Below are positions 8,059-13,919 of a DNA stretch of 20,442 nt, piece by piece. Source of the stretch: UBA11855 sp035297385 (GTDB lineage Archaea; Thermoproteota; Bathyarchaeia; Bathyarchaeales; Bathycorpusculaceae); NCBI GenBank assembly GCA_035297385.1, contig DATGZD010000128.1:1-20442 (forward strand). The letters run 5' to 3'. Position 1 is the stretch's first letter. Each line of letters starts with the position of its first letter. The translations under genes were made by a program, and so were the position numbers. Below the pieces are notes generated by a model that was not told the origin of the DNA, did not search any database, and worked only from the letters and a program-made list of their open reading frames with translations.

Positions 8059-8084
8059 TGTTATGAACCACAAAACTCATAACA
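8059..8084. promoter_or_regulatory. Palindromic operator candidate between cobZ and the cob operon
   Basis: A perfect 8-bp inverted repeat, TGTTATGA-N10-TCATAACA, lies in the divergent promoter region next to the TATA-like element at 8048-8056. The spacing fits a dimeric repressor or activator contacting one DNA face about 18 bp centre to centre. Its place would let one regulator control both cobZ and the cobT-cobS-cobY operon. Confidence 0.5.
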
Positions 8085-8109
8085 CTTAAGCTTGTTTGTA
8101 CAGTTTAGC

Positions 8110-8592
8110 ATGCTGATACCTATGTCTGATTCAAAACCTCCTTTGTTAGCGTACCTCGAACAGAAAGGTATTTCATTGAAAGAACTTGTTGATGCAGCCT
8201 TAGAACTGTATGTTCCACATCCAGGTGTTGAAACCACAGAAAAAGCAGCCACAATTCTAAAAGAAGAATTTCTTGACATCCTAAATGACGTGAATGTTTC
8301 CACATTATTGGTTGCTGCTTTTCGAGCGCAAGAAGACGCAGAGAACGAGTTAATTCCAGGATTAACAAAAGAACGGTTTCTAGGCAGACCAGGATTAGTC
8401 GCTGATGAGGTATTAGGATTAGCAATAGCAGGTTACATCGCAGGCACAAGAGGAATTTTTGAATACACTCGCTTTGATCAGACTAAGCCAGGGGTTTTAA
8501 GAAGATTGGGACCAATAACCAATGACGCAATAGGCGCATTAGTCGCAAGTGCCTCATCTAATATGTACACTAAAGCATTGAAAAAGAAGTAA
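8110..8592 (+). CDS. cobZ: Alpha-ribazole-5'-phosphate phosphatase CobZ (PgpA-like)
   Basis: 160 residues from the ATG at 8110; TTG at 8092 and ATG at 8122 are alternatives, and none has a clear Shine-Dalgarno site. It belongs to the phosphatidylglycerophosphatase A fold: GRPGLVADEVLG (DE at 99-100), FDQTKPG (122-128) and NDAIGAL (138-144) hold the conserved acidic and Lys/Pro residues of that family. In methanogens a protein of this type (CobZ) dephosphorylates alpha-ribazole-5'-phosphate or cobalamin-5'-phosphate, the step done by CobC in bacteria. Its position, divergent from cobT-cobS-cobY, is the main reason for CobZ rather than a lipid phosphatase; a PgpA role in archaeal lipid synthesis cannot be excluded from sequence. 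Confidence 0.82.
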   Translation: MLIPMSDSKPPLLAYLEQKGISLKELVDAALELYVPHPGVETTEKAATILKEEFLDILNDVNVSTLLVAAFRAQEDAENELIPGLTKERFLGRPGLVADEVLGLAIAGYIAGTRGIFEYTRFDQTKPGVLRRLGPITNDAIGALVASASSNMYTKALKKK

Positions 8593-8746
8593 TTGGTTAT
8601 ACAGAGTCAGTAGAGTATGCCTGACATAATTTGTTTAGTATTGAATTCCTTCAGTTAGCGAAATTTTCGGGCGTTTAACATGTTTACCTTCACAGAATTA
8701 TGAATAAGCTATTTCCAGGTTTTCATCTTTAAACGTATACAGATAG

Positions 8747-8977
8747 CTACTCTTTATTATTTGGATGATCTGTCTTCATATGCAAATCAAGTTCCTCTTT
8801 GCTATTGAAAATCGCGCCGCATGTTTTACATTTGAATGCCTCTCTTTCTCCAGCTACCCCGACTTCTCCTGGAATAGGTACCTTTGGTAATGGCGTATTT
8901 GGACTGGGTCCGGGTAAACTAAGCAATGGCAGAACAGTTTTTAGTGCAAGCATTCCAGAATTCAAAATGTTATCCAT
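8747..8977 (-). CDS. Small single C2H2 zinc-finger protein
   Basis: 76 residues with a start fixed by GGAGG 9 bases before the ATG. The first ~20 residues are hydrophobic or amphipathic (MLALKTVLPLLSL), residues 21-37 are rich in Pro, and the end is a C2H2 finger: C50-x2-C53-x12-H66-x4-H71, with Phe and Leu at the usual core positions. One-finger proteins of this size are common in archaea and mostly uncharacterised; DNA, RNA or protein binding are all possible. The hydrophobic start may anchor it to the membrane or a partner. It stands alone: cobZ converges from one side, and the next - strand gene ends 172 bp upstream. Confidence 0.8.
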   Translation of the reverse strand: MDNILNSGMLALKTVLPLLSLPGPSPNTPLPKVPIPGEVGVAGEREAFKCKTCGAIFNSKEELDLHMKTDHPNNKE

Positions 8978-8997
8978 TATGACATTCCTCCATTTAT

Positions 8998-9011
8998 CTT
9001 TCGACCGAAAG
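8998..9011. promoter_or_regulatory. Inverted repeat upstream of the zinc-finger gene
   Basis: CTTTCG-AC-CGAAAG, a 14-bp inverted repeat with six-base perfect arms, ends 20 bp before the zinc-finger ATG and just ahead of its ribosome site. An AT-rich stretch that may hold the TATA box lies directly upstream on the - strand (about 9012-9030). It could be an operator or a short hairpin in the leader. Confidence 0.35.
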
Positions 9012-9149
9012 AATAAGTTTATGATTTTAATTATCAGAGAATTCTAAAAAAGATATGTGATTGTAAGCCTACAACCACTACTACAGGACTTCAATTTAGG
9101 ATGGAAGTAGACAACCGAAGTTTTTTGGTGAGAGTAAGTAAATATAGCT

Positions 9150-9473
9150 TTATTTGATACATCTTAGTGTGCCTTTAATGTTTAGGAATTTATTGGATGG
9201 AGTAGTCACGTTAGCATACACAATTCCATTCTCATAGTCTTCGATGTCGGTCACTGCTGTTTTGTTTGCTTCTTGCCAATTCACCATATACAAATTAGGC
9301 CGTAATTCTGTTATCTTAACTGTCAGAATTTGTTTTTTGCCCATATCAGGACCATGAACATCGGTCAAGATCAGTGTGTCTTTGTTTTCATAGAATAGCT
9401 GAAAAGTTTTTTCGCCAAGTTCAGCTTCAAACACGTGTCCAATAATTGAAATGCCAGAGTCTGCTTTCTCCAA
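9150..9473 (-). CDS. MoaF-like / calycin-fold small protein
   Basis: 107 residues starting at TTG 9473. The start is supported by GGTGA seven bases upstream, a good archaeal ribosome site. The chain is predicted to be mostly beta strands. Features that recall MoaF-like (lipocalin-type barrel) proteins are the opening GHVFEAELGEKTFQLFY, the central ITELRPNLYMVNWQEANKTAV followed by DIEDYENGIVYANV, and the closing FLNIKGTL. These proteins are found widely next to metabolic genes, and their ligand is mostly unknown; a true role in molybdenum cofactor synthesis should not be assumed. The divergent neighbour is the M24 protein, with about 120 bp shared upstream. Confidence 0.6.
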   Translation of the reverse strand: MEKADSGISIIGHVFEAELGEKTFQLFYENKDTLILTDVHGPDMGKKQILTVKITELRPNLYMVNWQEANKTAVTDIEDYENGIVYANVTTPSNKFLNIKGTLRCIK

Positions 9474-9593
9474 AATTGCTTCACCGTGTAAAAACTATAC
9501 TTAAGTGTAGTATTAGTTCTTTGAGCTTTCAACAATTTTGGTATAATTCTAGAAGGTAAATTCATTTATGCTTCGTGGCTAATTATTTCTACC

Positions 9594-10697
9594 GTGGCGT
9601 TAATGGAGCCTTTTGAGAGTCGTAGAAAAAAAGTTCAAGCGATAATGAAAGAAAAGAATGTTGCTGCCTTACAAGTTACGAGTCGAGAGAATTATTATTA
9701 TCTTACTGGTGATATGCGAAATGTTGCACGGCTTTTTCTTCCACAAGAAGGTGAGCCGAGTATAATTGTTTTTGATGAAGAAGTTGAACCTGCAAGGCAA
9801 GCTTCAGGCATACAAGATGTTCGAGGTTGGCGGACTCCAGCACAGCTCATGCAGAATTTTTTCCAACTAGTGAAACAACATAGCATATTAGATAAGAAAG
9901 TGGGGTTTTGCGTTCATAGTAACTCAGGCTTTTTGGTTTACAAGTTTCTAAGGTCAAATCCAAGGATGACAGTCATTGAAAATGAAGAGATTCTTATGCC
10001 TCTACGTTACGTGAAGACTACGGATGAATTGGCTGCAATGAGACGTGCGGCTGAAGCTGCAGATAAGGGTATTGAAGCTGCTACAGCAGCCATAAAGCCA
10101 GGTATAACGGAAATTGAGGTGGGTACTGAGGCTGAATATGCTATGCGTAGAGCTGGAGCGATGCGGTACGGTTCAAGCACCTTTGTTGATTCTGGACCCC
10201 ATAGTATTTACCTCCATGGTGGTACTTCACGACGCAAGATTGAGAACGGTGATTTAGTTGTTATTGATGTTCATCCGGTTGTTGATATGTATTCATCAGA
10301 TTGTGCAAGAACAGTCGTGTGCGGTCAACCCTCATCTGAGCAACGAAATCTCATGCAATTGTACAGTCAAATTCAACAATCAATAATTCAACAAATCAAG
10401 CCAAGATGGAAAGTTGGACAGGTTACTAAGACTTTTACTGAAGCCTTTACTTCTAACGGTTATAATGAGCAATGGATTCCTGGACCGGTTCATGGTGTTG
10501 GTTTAGAGTTTGAGGAATGGCCGCATCCAAGCCATTATTTTGGTCATGTAGAGTTAGAGATTGCTGAGGATTGGACGCTTGCGATTGGGCATTCTATTTT
10601 ACCGGTTAAGACTGTCGGCGGCGTAAAATTTGAGGATACAATTCAAGTTACTGCTGAAGGCGGAAGAAGTCTGAATCGTCCACCTATTATCTCTTAG
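9594..10697 (+). CDS. M24-family (Xaa-Pro peptidase-like) protein with altered active site
   Basis: 367 residues with the two-domain layout of aminopeptidase P / prolidase: a creatinase-type N-terminal domain (1-~135) and a pita-bread domain. Metal ligands D225 (VVIDVHP), D236 (SSDCART), H300 (VHGVGLEF) and E347 (VKFEDTI) are visible. The fourth usual ligand, the Glu of the EPG motif, is not: the aligned stretch reads LAIGHSIL (329-336). The substrate-binding His of the VHE/VHD segment is replaced by Glu in FEE (306-308). It may be a peptidase with a changed metal centre or a non-peptidase relative. The start is a GTG at 9594, with an ATG at 9603 as alternative; neither has a clear ribosome site, so the transcript may be leaderless. 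It converges on fprA with 17 bp between. Confidence 0.8.
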   Translation: MALMEPFESRRKKVQAIMKEKNVAALQVTSRENYYYLTGDMRNVARLFLPQEGEPSIIVFDEEVEPARQASGIQDVRGWRTPAQLMQNFFQLVKQHSILDKKVGFCVHSNSGFLVYKFLRSNPRMTVIENEEILMPLRYVKTTDELAAMRRAAEAADKGIEAATAAIKPGITEIEVGTEAEYAMRRAGAMRYGSSTFVDSGPHSIYLHGGTSRRKIENGDLVVIDVHPVVDMYSSDCARTVVCGQPSSEQRNLMQLYSQIQQSIIQQIKPRWKVGQVTKTFTEAFTSNGYNEQWIPGPVHGVGLEFEEWPHPSHYFGHVELEIAEDWTLAIGHSILPVKTVGGVKFEDTIQVTAEGGRSLNRPPIIS

Positions 10698-10714
10698 AGC
10701 TTTGGCTTCATTTG

Positions 10715-11896
10715 TCAGCTAATTTTAGTTGCTATCTGCTTTCCTAACTCGAAGCATTTTTGTAAGTCTTCCTTCGAGGGAATATATTTGACTTCTATTC
10801 CAGGTTCGTGAACCTCGAAGCCCGCCTTTTTTGCTATTTCAATCATGCCTCTGACTGCGCCGCCTCCCCAACCATAGGAGCCAAAAAAGCTCCAAATCTT
10901 GCCTTTAGGCTTCAAGCCTGTAATATAAATAAAGAATTGGGCTAAAGTTGGGAACATTTGATTATTTAATGTTGGGGAACCAACGATGACAGCTTTGGAA
11001 TCTAAGATTTCGGTTACTATATCAGTTAATTCTGTGGCCCGTAGTTTTAACATCTTCACGTCTACGCCTTGACTGGTTGCTCCTTCAGCGATGGCATGTG
11101 CCATTTTATCTGTACTACCCCACATGGTATCATAGACGATGGCGATTTTCTTGTATGATTTGCCTTCACTCCATTGTAAATAAGCGTTGACAATTCGTGA
11201 TGGGTTTGAACGCCAGATTATTCCATGACTTGGTGCAATAATTGTCGGCGCAATTCCCATTTGAACTACTTCTTGGATTTTTCTTGTAATGAGAGGTGCA
11301 AGCGGCATGAGAATGTTAGCATAGTATGTTCTTGCTTCTTCCATAAGGATGTGTTCATCTACTTCATCGTCGAAACGTTGTGAGGAAGCTAAATGTTGTC
11401 CGAAAGCATCGTTTGGCATTAGAATTTTATTTGGAACAATATAGGTGAACATACTGTCTGGCCAATGTAGCATGGAGGCTTCAACGAATTTGAGGGTTCG
11501 ATCTCCAAGTTTTAGTTCATCGCCTGTTTTGACTGTTTGAAACTTGAAATTGTCCCCATAATGGCAAATTATAGCTTCTTTTGCTTTCTCACTGCAGATT
11601 ATGGTGGCATTCTTTGCTTTCTCTGCAACTAGAGGTAGGGAGCTTGAGTGATCCATCTCTACATGATTGATTACGATGTAGTCGATTTGTTCCATGTTTA
11701 TGATGTCTTGAATATTTTTTAGTAATTCTTTACTAAACGTATGTTTGACTGTGTCGATAAGTGCATTTTTTTGATCAAGAATCAAGTAGGCATTGTACGT
11801 GCTTCCCCTGCTCGTCACGTACCCATGGAAGTCGCGTATATTCCAATCTACAACGCCAACCCAGTAGATCTCTTCAGCGATAGTTACTTTATTCAT
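10715..11896 (-). CDS. fprA: Flavodiiron protein (A-type flavoprotein, likely F420H2 oxidase)
   Basis: 393 residues. The N-terminal beta-lactamase-like domain holds all diiron ligands: H78-x-E80-x-D82-H83 (HVEMDHSS), H144 (HWPDSM), D163 (PNDAFGQH) and H224 (APSHG). The C-terminal half (from ~250) is a flavodoxin with the FMN phosphate loop YDTMWGSTDKM and SYGWGGGAVRGM. Such proteins reduce O2 to water (or NO to N2O); in methanogens FprA takes electrons from coenzyme F420H2. There is no rubredoxin tail, as is usual for the F420 type. It starts 1 bp after the OsmC-like gene ends, so the pair is an operon for oxygen and peroxide defence in a strict or tolerant anaerobe. Electron donor is inferred. 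Confidence 0.93.
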   Translation of the reverse strand: MNKVTIAEEIYWVGVVDWNIRDFHGYVTSRGSTYNAYLILDQKNALIDTVKHTFSKELLKNIQDIINMEQIDYIVINHVEMDHSSSLPLVAEKAKNATIICSEKAKEAIICHYGDNFKFQTVKTGDELKLGDRTLKFVEASMLHWPDSMFTYIVPNKILMPNDAFGQHLASSQRFDDEVDEHILMEEARTYYANILMPLAPLITRKIQEVVQMGIAPTIIAPSHGIIWRSNPSRIVNAYLQWSEGKSYKKIAIVYDTMWGSTDKMAHAIAEGATSQGVDVKMLKLRATELTDIVTEILDSKAVIVGSPTLNNQMFPTLAQFFIYITGLKPKGKIWSFFGSYGWGGGAVRGMIEIAKKAGFEVHEPGIEVKYIPSKEDLQKCFELGKQIATKIS

Positions 11897-11897
11897 T

Positions 11898-12320
11898 TCA
11901 ATCTTGCTCCCTGATTGTTTTTAACGTATAGTTGATTTTGACGCCTGCCCTTTCAAAAAGAATTCCAACTGGGCATGTTTTCAGCGTTAACTCATGAAGT
12001 CGCTGCACTCTATCCTCAGGTGCATCTAACTTAAAGATGATTTCAAATGATTCTTCTGATATTGTTCCTGTTTCTTCGCTCTTAATTGCCTCAACATTAA
12101 CGTCACAGCCTTTGAGTAGAAGTCGCATTTTCTTTGCTGCCAAGACTGCTATAGTAGCATAGCAGCCTGCATGACTCATAACGCATAATTCTAATGGTGT
12201 TGGTCCAAAGCCTGTTGTCGTTTCCGTTGGTTGATCAACGATTACGGAATGAGATTTGTTGTTATCTAGTATAATCTCAAATCCTTGGATTAAGCTTGCT
12301 CTTGCATGAAGTTTACCCAA
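11898..12320 (-). CDS. OsmC/Ohr-family thiol peroxidase-like protein
   Basis: 140 residues, the normal length. The two family cysteines are present: C53 in SHAGCYATIAVL and C116 in LKTCPVGIL, which in OsmC/Ohr proteins form the reactive pair that reduces organic hydroperoxides. The GFGPTPLELCVMSHAGC segment is typical. The start is TTG at 12320, with AAGGAG nine bases upstream. It leads an operon with the flavodiiron gene 1 bp downstream. It is nearer the YhfA/OsmC side than classical Ohr, judging by eye, so the substrate is open. Confidence 0.88.
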   Translation of the reverse strand: MGKLHARASLIQGFEIILDNNKSHSVIVDQPTETTTGFGPTPLELCVMSHAGCYATIAVLAAKKMRLLLKGCDVNVEAIKSEETGTISEESFEIIFKLDAPEDRVQRLHELTLKTCPVGILFERAGVKINYTLKTIREQD

Positions 12321-12462
12321 TGTTGCGTCTCCTTGTTTAATTGTCAGAAGATAGGAAAGTTCTGTTTTTGCCTGCTAATATTAGTTTCGTCATGGTTCAA
12401 GCCTCAACAGTGTTCATAAAGATAATATGTGAGATCCTGTATGATACTTTAGAGATTTGTAG

Positions 12463-12470
12463 TTTATATT
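12463..12470 (+). promoter_or_regulatory. TATA box for the protein disulfide oxidoreductase gene
   Basis: TTTATATT, a good archaeal TATA match, lies about 25-30 bp before the ATG at 12495. That spacing predicts a leaderless or nearly leaderless transcript, in which case the GGAG at 12481 would not be in the mRNA. Confidence 0.5.
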
Positions 12471-12494
12471 AACACTGAATGGAGAGTCTGTAGA

Positions 12495-13145
12495 ATGAGT
12501 TTGATACCTGATGATAGAAAAGAAGGCTTAAGAAACGATTTAAGAGAACGAATGATAGATTCCGTAAAAATTGTCGTGTTCACCCAAGAAGTTGAGTGCC
12601 GCTTCTGCTCAGATACAAGACAACTCGTACAGGAAATAGCAAGCCTAAATGATAAAATTACTGTTGAAGTCTTTGATTTTGTGGCCAATGCTGATAGAGC
12701 AAGAGAGTACAAAGTTGAGAAAATTCCTGCATTGGCAATAATCGGCAAGAAAGACTATGGTGTACGTATGTATGGTATTCCTTATGGTTATGAACTTCAA
12801 ACCCTCATTGGTGGCATCGTTAATGTTTCACGTGGTACAACCGACCTATCTGATAAAACTAAAGCCATACTTGCAGACGTTAAATCCCCTGTTCACATCC
12901 AAGTTTTTGTTACCCTTACATGTCCACATTGTCCTGCAGCGGCAGCTATAGCGCATAAGTTAGCGATTGAGAGTGATATGATTTCAGCTGATGTTATCGA
13001 TTCGAGTGAATTTCCAACGTTAGCCCAAAAATATGCGGTTATTGGAGTACCAAAAGTTGTAATCAATGAAAAAATTGAATTTGTGGGTGCGTTTAATGAA
13101 GATTTATTCGCTGAGCATGTTGTCCTTGGCTCGTTTACACAATGA
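12495..13145 (+). CDS. Protein disulfide oxidoreductase, two thioredoxin folds (PDO)
   Basis: 216 residues made of two tandem thioredoxin/glutaredoxin folds, the layout of archaeal PDO. Each half has an active CxxC: C35-R-F-C38 in the first and C143-P-H-C146 in the second. Each has its cis-Pro loop (KIPALAI with P78, GVPKVVI with P186). PDO proteins make, break or shuffle disulfides in the cytoplasm and can accept electrons from a thioredoxin reductase. The gene is divergent from the OsmC-flavodiiron operon across 174 bp, so the three look like one redox-stress neighbourhood. The second site (CPHC) is the usual catalytic one in this family; the first (CRFC) is less standard. Confidence 0.92.
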   Translation: MSLIPDDRKEGLRNDLRERMIDSVKIVVFTQEVECRFCSDTRQLVQEIASLNDKITVEVFDFVANADRAREYKVEKIPALAIIGKKDYGVRMYGIPYGYELQTLIGGIVNVSRGTTDLSDKTKAILADVKSPVHIQVFVTLTCPHCPAAAAIAHKLAIESDMISADVIDSSEFPTLAQKYAVIGVPKVVINEKIEFVGAFNEDLFAEHVVLGSFTQ

Positions 13146-13375
13146 GGTTAAGTGTGGCGTGTGATTCAGAAACGCAAAAAAGGCATAAGAATTATCCATT
13201 ATTTTTGTTTACAGTCAAGATTTTATGGAACGCGTAATTCGAAAAGTCATCAATGACTCGAGCTACCTTGAAATTCGGCCAAAACTATAAAACTCATTAG
13301 ACAAATCACTGCTGAATGCGATAAAACAAAATAAAAAAATGTTATGGATATTTTTAGTGTTCAGTTTTACGGAGA

Positions 13376-13525
13376 TTATGCCTTTTTGGCGTACTTGGAT
13401 GGGTTTTTGTCAAATGTTGCCTTGCAGGAAGCATTGCAGAAATAGTATGTCTTACCCATGTAGTCGCTCTTTATTTTAGCAGTCTTTTCATCCACCGTCA
13501 TACCGCAGACTGGATCTTTCATCAT
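13376..13525 (-). CDS. Free-standing 49-residue YHS-domain protein
   Basis: Read directly from the - strand: MMKDPVCGMTVDEK opens the protein, and the domain continues with DYMGKTYYFC, ASCKATF and the closing NPSKYAKKA. Cysteines 7, 30 and 34 are the metal-binding set of YHS domains. GAGGTG lies ten bases before the first ATG. It is about 70% identical by eye to the YHS protein at 13707-13898 but lacks its cysteine tail. It is the third gene of the copper-ATPase group on this strand, 181 bp after the previous one, and may have its own promoter. A copper-carrying or copper-sensing helper is likely. Confidence 0.85.
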   Translation of the reverse strand: MMKDPVCGMTVDEKTAKIKSDYMGKTYYFCNASCKATFDKNPSKYAKKA

Positions 13526-13706
13526 AAAAATTCTACACCTCTTAATCTCACTTAATCTACTGTATAGTTTATGCTTCCCTTGCGTTAAACTTTTCGCCCC
13601 TGTGCATAATCGGTGGTTCCATAACTAAAGACTAAGTTAATAAGCCCCCAAAAAGAGCATTGGCACAAAATGAGAAGGATGTTAAGTTATGTTGGTTTAG
13701 AGAGGT

Positions 13707-13898
13707 TTAACAGCCTCCGCAACAACAACAGCCGTGTCCCGTATGTTCTACCGAGCCACTGATGTACTTTGTAGGATCTTCATCAAATGTCTCTTTGCAT
13801 GATGGTGCGCAGAAGTAGTAAGTTTTACCCATGTAGTCAGATTTGAGGCTTGCATCTTTCTCATCTACTATCATCCCACAAACTGGATCTTTTGCCAT
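13707..13898 (-). CDS. YHS-domain miniprotein with cysteine-rich tail
   Basis: 63 residues. A complete YHS domain (1-46) has C7, C30 and C34 (DPVCGM and YYFCAPSC). Next comes a linker and a tail HTGHGCCCCGGC (52-63) with two His and five Cys, a likely soft-metal site. A strong GGAGGTG lies seven bases before the ATG. It begins 21 bp after copA ends, so both are probably on one mRNA. By analogy with the small TRASH/YHS-type metallochaperones beside archaeal copper ATPases (CopM of Sulfolobus), I infer a Cu(I) chaperone or buffer delivering to CopA. The tail is unusual, and the domain alone could also bind zinc or iron. Confidence 0.88.
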   Translation of the reverse strand: MAKDPVCGMIVDEKDASLKSDYMGKTYYFCAPSCKETFDEDPTKYISGSVEHTGHGCCCCGGC

Positions 13899-13919
13899 TA
13901 TTTTACACCTCCTTTTGAT

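Noticed and set aside
7964..8080. N-terminal extension of the DUF71 frame up to 8080
   Set aside because: It encodes nothing like the family, contains the ribosome site for the ATG at 7963 and covers part of the palindrome; it is leader sequence.
8593..9149. RNA gene or riboswitch around the zinc-finger gene
   Set aside because: Only short stems such as TTGTA/TACAA near 9063; nothing with the length or motifs of a tRNA, C/D box RNA or B12 riboswitch.
9371..9565. - strand frame overlapping the MoaF-like gene in another phase
   Set aside because: No domain or start signal; the MoaF-like frame has a GGTGA site and conserved segments.
13225..13290. Short + strand ORF starting MERVIRKVIND after the PDO gene
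   Set aside because: Only about 21 codons, no ribosome site and no recognisable family; the rest of 13146-13375 shows no gene or clear structure.
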